This document shows positions 9,866 to 18,285 of a DNA stretch of 64,000 nucleotides, piece by piece; positions within the stretch are counted from its first letter, which is position 1, and each line of letters begins with the position of its first letter. Below the pieces are notes generated by a model. The model was not told the DNA's origin, did no database searches, and saw only the letters and a list, made by a program, of their open reading frames with translations. The translations under genes and the position numbers were made by a program. The DNA is from Brachybacterium sacelli (lineage in GTDB: Bacteria > Actinomycetota > Actinomycetes > Actinomycetales > Dermabacteraceae), in assembly GCF_017876545.1 (NCBI RefSeq), contig NZ_JAGIOD010000001.1, positions 1,798,001 through 1,862,000 of the forward strand. The letters run 5' to 3'.

Positions 9866-12627
9866 CGCCAGTCTCCTGTGAGTCCGCACAGCTGGGCATG
9901 GTCGCTGCCGGCGCAATAGCTCTTGACCACGAGCCCGCCCTCGGCGCGGGCCGCGGCGCGGGCGCTGTCCCAGGCCTTCGCCTGGGCGGTGTAGGGCGCG
10001 CCCGGATCGAGCCCCGCCCCTTCCAGCAGTCCGCGGCAGCCCACCCGCACGGTGCCGCCGGAGATCTCGTCCAGGACGGCGGTGATCGCCTCGACCGTCC
10101 GCCCCCAGGCCCCGGGGACGTCCATGGGTGCGCGCCCGCGCGGGTCCAGCGCGCGGTCCCCGGCGACGAACTCGCCGGTGCGCAGCAGGTAGTAGCCGAC
10201 GGTGGGTGATTCCTCGAGCCCGAGCGACCACGCGTAGGAGGCGAGCTGGATCGCCTCGGAGGTGTCGTAGAGGTCGTCGTACCCCGTGCGGCTGCGCGCC
10301 CACTTCAGGTCGATCACGGCCGGGCGGCCGCGCTCGTCACGAGCGTCGACGTCCCTGCTGCCGCCGAAGGCGACGGTGAGCGGCCCTCGCGCGAGCGGCA
10401 GCTCGAGGGGCCGGGTGAAAGAGCTCTCGGTGCCGGTGATCCGCAGCCCGGCCTCCGCCATCCGACGGAAGAACTCGTGCAGGGAGCGCACGGCACGGGA
10501 CCGGATGTCCTCTCGCTCGGCGGAGCGTCCGGGGAGGTCGAGCTCGGAGGCGAACTGCGGGACCAGCGCGTCGAAGACCTCGCGGATCCGGGTGTCGGGC
10601 GGCGCGGACAGCGGCACCCCGCCGAGGTCCTCGTCGAACATCTCCTGCACGAGATGCTCGACGACGGCGTGCACCAGGGTGCCGATCATCGGTGGACCGG
10701 TGGGCAGGGCCGCGACCTGCGCGGGCCGGATGCCGAAGGCGTACTCGAGCACCCAGTGGTGCGGGCAGCCGATCAGGGTCGAGGCCTGGGAGAAGGAGAG
10801 CTTCTCGGGCAGCAGATGCGCGGCGTCGCCGATCCTCACGGGGCCGGAGGCCGGCGGCGCGAACGTCTCCGGAGCCGGGGCCGTCACCGGGAGGGAGCGA
10901 CCGGCCAGGGACCAGGTGCCGTCCGTGATCAGGTCCTGCGGGGCGCGACGGTCCTCCTCCCCACGGCCGAGGGCGGCTTCCAGGTGGGCCAGCAGCCCGC
11001 TCGGGGCGGGGGCCTGCTCGAGACGTCGCCCCGGGAGCACCGCGACCACTCGCTGCGCGGATCGCAGCCCGCGCAGCGCGGCGTCGACCTGCAGAGACGC
11101 CATGTGTTCGGAGCTCAGCGGCCGCGCGCCGGCGGCTTCGAGAGCGCGGATCTCCGCGGGGTCCCAGCTGACGGGGGTGGAGCCCGTCTCCGCCGGGCCC
11201 CACCACAGCACAGTGCCTCCGCCGGCGCGGACCTGCGCCGGACGGGTGGTCACCGACCAGGGGGAGACCTCCGCCCCGGCGCGCGGGGAGCGGCCGGAGC
11301 CGCCGCAGGCGTCGATGATCTGCTGGAGCGTGCGACGACTCAGCGCCGTTCCCGGGTCGAGCATCGACAGGACGCTGCGCAGGGTCTGCACCTGGGCGAG
11401 GCTCGTGAGCACGTCGCCGCGGCCCCGGGAGACGCCGCGCAGACGGCCTGCGAGCCAGCCCAGCCGCCGGGCGATCGCCTCGGGACGGAGGTCGTCGGAG
11501 GCCAGCGGATCGGTCACCAGGGAGTCGATCTCCCGGGCTGCGTCGAGGACCGGCCCGGCGCCGCCCTCGGTGTGGGCGAGGTGCGTGAGCGCGGCCTGCC
11601 AGGCGGGACCGCCGATGCCGGGCTCGCGGGTGAGGCCGCCGAGCAGGGCGCGCCGCGCGGGGGCGGGGACCAGCCCGACGGGTTCGGCGTCCGCGTCCGC
11701 TCCGGGCAGGAGACGCAGATCGAGCAGGGCGGCGAGCTGGTGGACGTCGACGGGGGCGGTCGCGACGTCGAGGAAGAGGCCGAGGACCTGGTGATGCGCC
11801 CGATCGGTCGAGGGCGCGACATGCCCCAGCGCCGGCAGACCGCGCCGGTGCAGGGCCCGGTCCAGGACGTCGGTGTCGGAGGCGGCGAGCACCGTGAGCG
11901 GTTCTTCGCCGGCGGCGGCGAGGAAGCGGGCGGCGACGTCCGCCGCGGTCCACTCCTCGAGGCACTGGACGACCTCGAGCTCGGGGCGGCGCGACAGGTC
12001 CTCGCCGGGGCCCGACAGGACGACGCCGGCGCCGGCCAGCAGGGCCAGCAGCTCCGGCCAGCGGCCGGGAAGGGCGGAGGGCTCCTCCTGCAGGACGAGC
12101 TCGGTGATCCCCAGCGGCCAGGTCCTGCCGGCGTCGGCGAAGGCGGTGAGCAGCTCCACGATCTCGACCAGATCATCCGCCGCGCCGGGGGAGAGCGTCG
12201 CGGGGCGGCCGAGCGGGTCCGCGGTGCCGGGCACCCCCACCACGGCGAGGTCCTCGAGGTCGGCCAGGGCCGCGAGTCGCGGCGGCAGAGCGGTCCGGGC
12301 CCTCTCCGAGCCGGTGCGCCACCCGGCCTCGAGGGCGGCATCCCGCCAGCGCAGCAGCTGCCGCGCGGTGCTCCACGGATCCAGCGCGAAGGAGCGTGCG
12401 GGCCAGAAGGCGGCGTCCACCGGCAGCGCCTCCCGATGCCGCTCGATCAGCCGCAGGTACTGGGCGACCCGCACCGCCTCCTCGACCGCGGGATGCGTCA
12501 GCCCCAGCCTCGTCTGCAGCAGGCCCACGAGCCCGCGCGGCCCCTGCCGGACCCGACCCGTCGACCCGCCGGACCCTGCGTCGGCCCAGGAGGCACCGTC
12601 CAGCGACCAGCCGAACTCGATCCGCAT
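9862..12627 (-). CDS. AddB-like PD-(D/E)XK nuclease subunit
   Basis: 921 aa partner of the AddA-like protein. No intact Walker A is visible, as expected for an AddB/RecC-type subunit whose helicase domain is degenerate. The C-terminal third starts SFSQASTLIGCPHHW, followed by a nuclease core with RPAVIDLKW (D-x-K). Four cysteines (C621, C864, C905, C914) frame this domain and may hold the iron-sulfur staple known from AddB, although their spacing differs from the Bacillus protein. The ATG at 12627 follows GGGAGGAG; the open frame extends 13 codons further without a site. It forms an operon with addA-like and the P-loop kinase. Confidence 0.82.
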   Translation of the reverse strand: MRIEFGWSLDGASWADAGSGGSTGRVRQGPRGLVGLLQTRLGLTHPAVEEAVRVAQYLRLIERHREALPVDAAFWPARSFALDPWSTARQLLRWRDAALEAGWRTGSERARTALPPRLAALADLEDLAVVGVPGTADPLGRPATLSPGAADDLVEIVELLTAFADAGRTWPLGITELVLQEEPSALPGRWPELLALLAGAGVVLSGPGEDLSRRPELEVVQCLEEWTAADVAARFLAAAGEEPLTVLAASDTDVLDRALHRRGLPALGHVAPSTDRAHHQVLGLFLDVATAPVDVHQLAALLDLRLLPGADADAEPVGLVPAPARRALLGGLTREPGIGGPAWQAALTHLAHTEGGAGPVLDAAREIDSLVTDPLASDDLRPEAIARRLGWLAGRLRGVSRGRGDVLTSLAQVQTLRSVLSMLDPGTALSRRTLQQIIDACGGSGRSPRAGAEVSPWSVTTRPAQVRAGGGTVLWWGPAETGSTPVSWDPAEIRALEAAGARPLSSEHMASLQVDAALRGLRSAQRVVAVLPGRRLEQAPAPSGLLAHLEAALGRGEEDRRAPQDLITDGTWSLAGRSLPVTAPAPETFAPPASGPVRIGDAAHLLPEKLSFSQASTLIGCPHHWVLEYAFGIRPAQVAALPTGPPMIGTLVHAVVEHLVQEMFDEDLGGVPLSAPPDTRIREVFDALVPQFASELDLPGRSAEREDIRSRAVRSLHEFFRRMAEAGLRITGTESSFTRPLELPLARGPLTVAFGGSRDVDARDERGRPAVIDLKWARSRTGYDDLYDTSEAIQLASYAWSLGLEESPTVGYYLLRTGEFVAGDRALDPRGRAPMDVPGAWGRTVEAITAVLDEISGGTVRVGCRGLLEGAGLDPGAPYTAQAKAWDSARAAARAEGGLVVKSYCAGSDHAQLCGLTGDWR

Positions 12628-12694
12628 CGAGGCTCCTCCCTCACGTGGGTGCACGTCATGGACCACAGTAGGGGAGCCCTGAGACGACCGGGCA

Positions 12695-12731
12695 ACTCAG
12701 GACTCTCAGGACTCTCAGGACTCTCAGGACT
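12695..12731. repeat. 9-bp tandem repeat at the end of the DHA2 transporter gene
   Basis: Three perfect head-to-tail copies of ACTCTCAGG (12702-12710, 12711-12719, 12720-12728) with a partial copy before (12695-12701) and an ACTTCTC variant after. The transporter's stop codon lies in the third copy. Copy-number change would alter only the 3' untranslated part or the last codon. Not CRISPR: there are no spacers. Confidence 0.85.
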
Positions 12732-14349
12732 TCTCGGGGTCGGGGATCTCCTCCGGGACGTACTTCGGCAGCCGCGAGGCCGGCAGGGCGGCGACGGCAC
12801 TGATCCCGGCGAGGATCAGGAAGCCCGTCTTCAAGGTGCGCAGACGCTGCTCCTCGTTCAGCTGCACCGCGGCCTCGACTTGCGCATCGGTGGCGGTGGT
12901 GCCCTGGAGGACCTCGTCCAGCTCGTCGTTGCTGACGAAGTTGACCTGGTCGAGGTCGACCTGCGCGACCAGCTCCTCGGGCAGGTCGGGATGATCCACC
13001 ACGGCGCGCCCGACGCCCACGCCGAGCACCATCACCAGCACGGCGCCCATCACCGCGGTGCCGACCGCCGAGGCCAGGTTCTGGGTGGTGCCGCGGAGGG
13101 AGCCGACATCCCCGGCCAGATGCTTTGGTGACGCGGTGACCAGCACGTTGAACACCAGAGTGACCAGGGCGCCCTGGCCGATGCCGAAGACGATCAGCCC
13201 CAGGATCGTCGGCAGCGTCTCCCAGTTGTTGGTCACCACAGCCGAGAGCCACACCAGCGCGATCGTGGTCAGCGCGAAGGAGAACAGGGCGATCCTGCGG
13301 GGCGCGAAGCGATGATAGAAGCGCACGATCAGCGTCGCGGTGACGAACACGGTGAGGTTGAACGGCATCATCGCGAGCGAGGTGTCCAGCGGGGTGCGTC
13401 CCTGCACCACCTGGATGTAGATCGGCACCGAGAAGTTCACCGCCGCCTCCATCGAGACGATGATGAACATGGCGTACACCGCCGAGCGCTCCTGGCGGCT
13501 GCCCAGCACGCTGAGATCGACCAGCGGCACCTTGCCCTGCGACATCCGGCGCCGGGTCCAGGCGAAGAAGAGCTGACCCAGCACGAGCCCGAGCACCACC
13601 AGCACGGGAGCGGGGGAGATCCCCAGCACCGTGAACGGCGCTCCCTCCTCGGCCTGCAGCACGCCCCAGCCATTGAGGTTGTTGAACCCCAGGGTGAGCG
13701 CCACGACCGCCCCGCCGATCAGGACCGAGGCGACCAGGTCGATGCGGACGGAGGGATCACCCTTGTCGGACCGCAGGCTGAAGCTGAGGACGAACACGGC
13801 GATCGCAAGGGCCAGCGTGATCAGGAAGATCGGCCGCCAGCCGACGAAGGTGCCGAGGGTGCCGCCGATCAGGAAGGCGCTGACGCCGGAGAAGGCGCGA
13901 GCGGAGCCCAGGGAGCCGACGGCGGTGGCCTGCTGCGCCCCGCGGTAGTTCTCCGCGATGAGGGCGACCAGGGACGGCACGATGATCGCGGCGGCCGCCC
14001 CGGCCAGCAGCTGCCCGATGATCACCCAGGTCACCGTGGGCGAGAGGATCATCGCCAGCGAGGAGGCGGCGAAGACGACCAGCACGGAGCGGAAGATGAG
14101 GGTCCAGCCGATGCGCTGGCCGAGCTTCGCGCCCGTCATCACCAGCGCGGCCACCGCGAGGCCGTAGACGACGATGGTGGAGCTGGCGACCGTCGGCGGC
14201 ACCGAGAAGTCCTCGACCATCCCGCCGAGCGAGATCGGCAGCGCCGCGACGTTGAAGGACATCAGCACCTGGGCCAGGAACAGGCCGATCATCGGCGTCC
14301 ACGAGGTCCGGGCGGCGGTCGGTGCGGCGGGCGGGGTGGTCTCATGCAT
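12724..14349 (-). CDS. DHA2-family MFS transporter
   Basis: 541 aa integral membrane protein with about 14 hydrophobic segments, the size and layout of the drug:H+ antiporter-2 family (EmrB/QacA type). It has an N-terminal MFS block (GLAVAALVMTGAKLGQRIG), a long central loop and a ~70-residue extracytoplasmic stretch near the C-terminus (ELVAQVDLDQVNFVSNDELD), typical of 14-helix members. The start overlaps the glutaminase stop by 8 nt, with GGAGG 9 nt upstream of the ATG. Coupling to glutaminase hints at transport of glutamate, glutamine or another amine, but drug export is equally possible. Confidence 0.88.
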   Translation of the reverse strand: MHETTPPAAPTAARTSWTPMIGLFLAQVLMSFNVAALPISLGGMVEDFSVPPTVASSTIVVYGLAVAALVMTGAKLGQRIGWTLIFRSVLVVFAASSLAMILSPTVTWVIIGQLLAGAAAAIIVPSLVALIAENYRGAQQATAVGSLGSARAFSGVSAFLIGGTLGTFVGWRPIFLITLALAIAVFVLSFSLRSDKGDPSVRIDLVASVLIGGAVVALTLGFNNLNGWGVLQAEEGAPFTVLGISPAPVLVVLGLVLGQLFFAWTRRRMSQGKVPLVDLSVLGSRQERSAVYAMFIIVSMEAAVNFSVPIYIQVVQGRTPLDTSLAMMPFNLTVFVTATLIVRFYHRFAPRRIALFSFALTTIALVWLSAVVTNNWETLPTILGLIVFGIGQGALVTLVFNVLVTASPKHLAGDVGSLRGTTQNLASAVGTAVMGAVLVMVLGVGVGRAVVDHPDLPEELVAQVDLDQVNFVSNDELDEVLQGTTATDAQVEAAVQLNEEQRLRTLKTGFLILAGISAVAALPASRLPKYVPEEIPDPEKS

Positions 14350-15361
14350 CGCTATCTGCCTCCTGCGCGGGGTGGGGACGGGACGCGAAGAGATTCAGGC
14401 CGAGCGCGCGGGAGAGCGCGGCGCAGGCGCGCTGGCCGCGCACGCTGTTCCCGGCTCTGTCCAGGGGAGGGGAGAAGGCTCCGAGCGCGCCCTTGCCGGG
14501 GGCGATCGCGACGATGCCGCCGGAGACCCCGGACTTGGCGGGCAGGCCGATCTCGAACAGCCATTCCCCGGACAGCTCGTACATGCCGCACGCGGCGAGC
14601 ACCGACAGCGTGTCGCGGCAGACCTCGGGGGTGACGACCCGCTCGCCGGTCACGGGGTTGATGCCGCCGTCGGCGAGGGTCGCGCCCATGGTCGCGAGAT
14701 CGTCGGCCGTCACCAGCAGCGAGCACTGGCGCGTGTACACGTCGACCATCTCCGCGGGATCCGCGTACAGGCGGTCGTACGACGTCAGCAGGTCCGCGAT
14801 CCCCTGGTTGCGGTGGTTCGAGGCGGATTCGGAGCGCAGGACCCGCTCGTCGAGCTCGAGGGAGCGGCCGGCGAATCGGCTGAGCCCCTCGTGGAGGGTC
14901 CACCACTTCTCCTGGGCGCTGGTGCCCGGCATCAGCGCGGTGGTGGCGATGGCGCCGGCGTTGACCATCGGATTCATCGGGCTGCCGTCGTTGAGCTCGA
15001 GGGCGATGACGGAGTTGAACGGCAGCCCGGTGTTGTTCACGCCGACGATCCGGTGGACCTCTTCGTGCCCGATCGCCTCGCAGACCAGGGCGAGGACGAA
15101 GGCTTTGGAGATCGACTGGATCGTGAAGGCGGCCGCGGTGTCGCCGACCCGGTGGACGGTGCCGTCGACCTCGGTCAGGGACAGTCCGAACAGGGCGGGA
15201 TCGGCCTCGGCCAGGGCGGGGATGTAGTCCGCCACCTCGCCCGCGGTCACCTCGGCCCAGCGTGCGTGCGCCTGGTTCAGGAGCGCGGTGACGCGGGGCT
15301 CGGCGGGCAGCTCGCCGGTCAGGGCGTGCTGGGGGATGTCCTGGACATCGGATTCGAACAC
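14342..15361 (-). CDS. glsA: Glutaminase (serine-dependent, GlsA type)
   Basis: Hydrolyses L-glutamine to glutamate and ammonia; beta-lactamase-like fold. 339 aa. The catalytic S-x-x-K is S83-I-S-K86 in FTIQSISK. NDGSPMNPMVNAGAI, SESASNHRNQGIA and the C-terminal GLPAKSGVSGGIVA block are all family hallmarks. GTG start at 15361, without Shine-Dalgarno but 6 nt after a TAACGT -10 element, so probably leaderless. It is co-transcribed with the DHA2 transporter. Ammonia release could serve acid resistance as in enteric GlsA systems (inference). Confidence 0.95.
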   Translation of the reverse strand: MFESDVQDIPQHALTGELPAEPRVTALLNQAHARWAEVTAGEVADYIPALAEADPALFGLSLTEVDGTVHRVGDTAAAFTIQSISKAFVLALVCEAIGHEEVHRIVGVNNTGLPFNSVIALELNDGSPMNPMVNAGAIATTALMPGTSAQEKWWTLHEGLSRFAGRSLELDERVLRSESASNHRNQGIADLLTSYDRLYADPAEMVDVYTRQCSLLVTADDLATMGATLADGGINPVTGERVVTPEVCRDTLSVLAACGMYELSGEWLFEIGLPAKSGVSGGIVAIAPGKGALGAFSPPLDRAGNSVRGQRACAALSRALGLNLFASRPHPAQEADSDA

Positions 15362-15367
15362 GCTGGA

Positions 15368-15373
15368 ACGTTA
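15368..15373 (-). promoter_or_regulatory. -10 element, leaderless glsA promoter
   Basis: TAACGT on the minus strand, 6 nt before the GTG start at 15361. Confidence 0.5.
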
Positions 15374-15411
15374 CATCGATCTCGGAGGCCCGCCAAGGGC
15401 CGGCGGTCGTC

Positions 15412-16524
15412 TCAGCGGTTGAAGGGATCGTCCGGTCGGATCCCCCAGCTGAAGCCGCGATCGAACAGCGTCGAGCCCGACTCGTCGGGGGCCAGCACCA
15501 GGTCCTGGCCCTCCCCGGTGACGTGCAGCGTCCCGTCGGGGCGCTCCTCGAGGGCGAGGGAGAGCGAGCGCGTGTCCTGCTCGAGGTACTCGCCCACGGG
15601 CTGGCCCTCCTCGCGCAGCGGGTGCAGCTCCAGCTCGACCGTCCCCTCGCCGGTGCGCTGGTAGGTGCCTGTCACCAACTCCCCGTCGGCCCGTCGCAGC
15701 TGCACCTGTGAGGTCTCCCCGGAGAGGGTGTCACCGAAGGCGATCGCGCTCCAGCGGGTGTCCTCGGAGAGCTGGGCGGCCGGCTCGGCGGTGTCCTCCG
15801 CGACGGCCCAGACCCCGGCCGGGAGCGACTCGTCGGTGCTGCGCGGGGGATACATCTGGGAGACGCCCCAGAGGACCAGCACTGCCAGAGCGGCCGCGGC
15901 GATCGGGCCGAGGATGTTGGTCACCCGCGCCAGCGGTCGCCAGGGGATCAGCGTGGGCACGGGCCCGCGGCCGATCTCGCCATGGCCGAGGAACGCCCTG
16001 GCCAGCCGCGGCATCCAGGGGATCAGCACGATCAGCGAGAGGATGATGTAGATCAGCGAGGGGGTCTTGACCATCACGTCGTAGCCGATGTTCAGCACCA
16101 GCACCAGCGACATGGAGGCGGCACCGATCGCCGCCCCCAGGGGCACGGTGCGCCGCCACAGCAGCGCGAGCCCGGCCCCGAACTCCGCCAGCCCGCCCAG
16201 GAACTGGAAGAGCGGGGAGAAGGCGACCATCCGCCACAGCAGGCCCATCGGGCTCATCTCACCCTGGGTGATCAGTGCGTCCCCGGGATCAGCCACACCG
16301 AACTGACCTAGCACCAGCTTCGCCGCGCCGTAGTACATCAGCACCAGGGCCAGCGCCAGGCGCACGCCGCCGTGCGCCCACCAGCCCAGCGTCACCGCGA
16401 CCAGACGGCCGATCCGCTTCTCGGTGGCATAGGAGTCGGCGTCGGCGTCGGGAGCGTCGGTGTGAGGAGCGTCGGTGTCTGGGGAGTCGGCTTCGGCGTC
16501 GGGGAGAACCTCGGATCCAGTCAT
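15412..16524 (-). CDS. DoxX-type membrane protein with acidic N-terminus
   Basis: 370 aa. After ~38 cytoplasmic residues rich in Asp/Ala/Pro (APHTDAPDADADS, an imperfect repeat at DNA level too) come hydrophobic segments with the DoxX-like ALVLMYYGAAKLVLGQFG and GGLAEFGAGLALLW motifs. A further membrane segment follows (ILGPIAAAALAVLVLWGVS), then a ~150-residue extracytoplasmic beta-rich domain (GTYQRTGEGTVELELHPL). DoxX relatives are quinone- or redox-linked membrane proteins; the function of this long fusion-like version is unknown. Three related sites upstream (16603-16660) may regulate it. Confidence 0.7.
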   Translation of the reverse strand: MTGSEVLPDAEADSPDTDAPHTDAPDADADSYATEKRIGRLVAVTLGWWAHGGVRLALALVLMYYGAAKLVLGQFGVADPGDALITQGEMSPMGLLWRMVAFSPLFQFLGGLAEFGAGLALLWRRTVPLGAAIGAASMSLVLVLNIGYDVMVKTPSLIYIILSLIVLIPWMPRLARAFLGHGEIGRGPVPTLIPWRPLARVTNILGPIAAAALAVLVLWGVSQMYPPRSTDESLPAGVWAVAEDTAEPAAQLSEDTRWSAIAFGDTLSGETSQVQLRRADGELVTGTYQRTGEGTVELELHPLREEGQPVGEYLEQDTRSLSLALEERPDGTLHVTGEGQDLVLAPDESGSTLFDRGFSWGIRPDDPFNR

Positions 16525-16602
16525 GCCCCTACCTCAGCGCACCACCGGGCCGGGCACAATCCGCCCTCGAGCGCTACGACGTCCGACTTTCGACGGTCGT
16601 GC

Positions 16603-16660
16603 ACTGGCGCTGGAGCATGTGTTGTGGCCATATCGCCAGAGCGCATGCCATAGCGCCAGT
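16603..16660. promoter_or_regulatory. Cluster of three related sites (probable operator) upstream of the DoxX gene
   Basis: On the minus strand CTGGCGCTATGGC (16659-16647) and CTGGCGATATGGC (16639-16627) are direct repeats exactly 20 bp apart. On the plus strand CTGGCGCTGGAGC (16604-16616) is a third copy facing them. Seen differently, ACTGGCGCT (16603-16611) and AGCGCCAGT (16652-16660) form a perfect 9-bp inverted repeat. The sites lie 80-135 bp before the DoxX start in a 255-bp gap that holds no gene. Helical phasing suggests cooperative binding by one regulator, identity unknown. Confidence 0.5.
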
Positions 16661-16778
16661 TCTCGACCGCCGAGGGTGCCTCCGGGGCGGAGCAGGGGCG
16701 GAACAGGGTGGCCCCGGGTGGAGAAGGGGCAGAACAGGACGACACAGGGGCGGGCCAGGGCGGCGCGCGAACGGGAGC

Positions 16779-18278
16779 TCAGAGCATCGCGTGCTCGCGC
16801 ACCCAGCCCGCCTCCGAGACCAAGGGGCGGCCGGGCACCAGCTCCTCGCCGTCGACGAAGCCCTCCTCCCGCCCGCGCAGCGACGCGACCAGCAGTGCAC
16901 GATGCCGGGCGAGCTCCTCACCCAGCGCGGGATCGCCGGCCAGGTCGTGGCTCTCCTGCGGATCGGCCTCGAGGTCGAACAGCTGCTCGTGGCCGCTGCC
17001 GGAGAACCACAGGTACTTGTGCCGCTGCGAGCGGATCCACTGCATCGAGTGGCGCCCCAGGGAGCCGATCAGGTGCTCGCCGTGGAGGTGCTCGCGACCT
17101 TCGGCGCCCCGCGTGGCGGCCTGCAGGCTCACACCGTCCACGCCGTCGGGCACCTCGACGCCGGCCAGGTCCAGCAGCGTCGGCATCACATCGCGCAGCT
17201 CGGTGATCGCCTCCACCTCGCGCGGGTCGCCCCAACTCCCGCGCCACCGGGGCGGCACGTGCAGCACGGCGGGGATCCGGGCCGAGCCCTCGTAACCCAC
17301 GGACTTCCGGTACATGTCGTGGTCGCCCATCATGTCGCCGTGGTCGGAGACGAACATGATCACCGTGTCCTGGGCCAGACCGTGGTCGTAGAGCGTCTCG
17401 CGCAGCCGGTTCAGCTGCAGGTCGATGAACTCGATCGAGCCGTAGTACCCGGCCCGCACCTGCTGGTGCGTGGACTCCTTCTGCGCCCCGAACTCGGCCT
17501 CGGAGGCGCGGTCATTGCGGTGCTCGTCGAACTCCGGGACCCAGTCGCCCATCGGCCGGTCCGGGAACTCGCGCCCGCGATACTTGTCCCACAGCCATGC
17601 CGGCGGATCGAACGGCGCATGGGGCCGGTGGAAGGACATGTACAGGAAGAACGGGCGGGAGGGGTCGCGGCGCTCGAGGAAGCGGAAGGACTGATCGGCC
17701 ACCCAGCGCGTGGGGTGCAGCCGCTCCTCGCGCTCCCACGGCCGCGCGGTCATCGCGTTGCAGCCGATCCCGGTCTCCTGGTAGTCGGCCCGCGGATCCC
17801 CGGTCTCCCGGCGCAGGAACTCGACGTAGTCGTCGATCGCCGCCGAGGGACCGCGGCTCAGCCGGCGCGAGGTGTGCAGGAAACCGTCGTGCAGCAGCAC
17901 CTCGTCGAAGCCGCACCGCGCCCGGTCGGGGAAGACGTGCATCTTGCCCACACCGTAGGTCTGGTACCCGGCCGCTCCCAGGGTGGACTGCAGCGTCACG
18001 GGGTAGGCGTCGGGGAAGGAGATGCCCTCCCGGTACCCGTAGCGCCCGTGCGAGGCCGGCGATCTGCCGGTGAACAGCGCGACCCGGGCGGGCACGCAGG
18101 TGGGGGTCGCCGAATAGGCACGGGTGAACCGGTACCCGCCCCGTGCGAGGTCATCGAGGTTCGGGGTGTCGATGTGCTCGTTGCCCGCCACGCCCATCGC
18201 GTCGGCTCGCATCTGGTCGACGCAGACCAGGACGATGTTCGGGGCCGCGGGGGAGGACGGGGTCGTCGGGGAGGTCAT
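16779..18278 (-). CDS. Cys-type sulfatase
   Basis: 499 aa type I sulfatase that hydrolyses sulfate esters. C61-V-P-A-R65 is the C-x-P-x-R signature whose cysteine is converted to formylglycine. Metal ligands are visible in the N-terminal VCVDQMRAD and in FVSDHGDMMGDH. No signal peptide is seen, so the enzyme appears cytosolic, acting on imported substrate. It is the last gene of the sugar-importer operon, 7 nt after the second permease, which implies a sulfated carbohydrate as substrate (inference). No sulfatase-maturing enzyme is in the window. Confidence 0.92.
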   Translation of the reverse strand: MTSPTTPSSPAAPNIVLVCVDQMRADAMGVAGNEHIDTPNLDDLARGGYRFTRAYSATPTCVPARVALFTGRSPASHGRYGYREGISFPDAYPVTLQSTLGAAGYQTYGVGKMHVFPDRARCGFDEVLLHDGFLHTSRRLSRGPSAAIDDYVEFLRRETGDPRADYQETGIGCNAMTARPWEREERLHPTRWVADQSFRFLERRDPSRPFFLYMSFHRPHAPFDPPAWLWDKYRGREFPDRPMGDWVPEFDEHRNDRASEAEFGAQKESTHQQVRAGYYGSIEFIDLQLNRLRETLYDHGLAQDTVIMFVSDHGDMMGDHDMYRKSVGYEGSARIPAVLHVPPRWRGSWGDPREVEAITELRDVMPTLLDLAGVEVPDGVDGVSLQAATRGAEGREHLHGEHLIGSLGRHSMQWIRSQRHKYLWFSGSGHEQLFDLEADPQESHDLAGDPALGEELARHRALLVASLRGREEGFVDGEELVPGRPLVSEAGWVREHAML

Positions 18279-18285
18279 GGTCGGC

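Noticed and set aside
9865..10303. 146-codon N-terminal extension of the AddA-like frame
   Set aside because: The extension is antisense-like sequence within the AddB gene; an AGGAG site and the Walker A position support the ATG at 9865.
12695..12731. CRISPR-like array
   Set aside because: Repeats are contiguous 9-mers without spacers and only about four copies.
16432..16510. Tandem GTCGG-rich repeat read as Gly/Val-rich protein on the plus strand
   Set aside because: It encodes the acidic Asp/Ala/Pro N-terminus of the DoxX-type protein on the minus strand.
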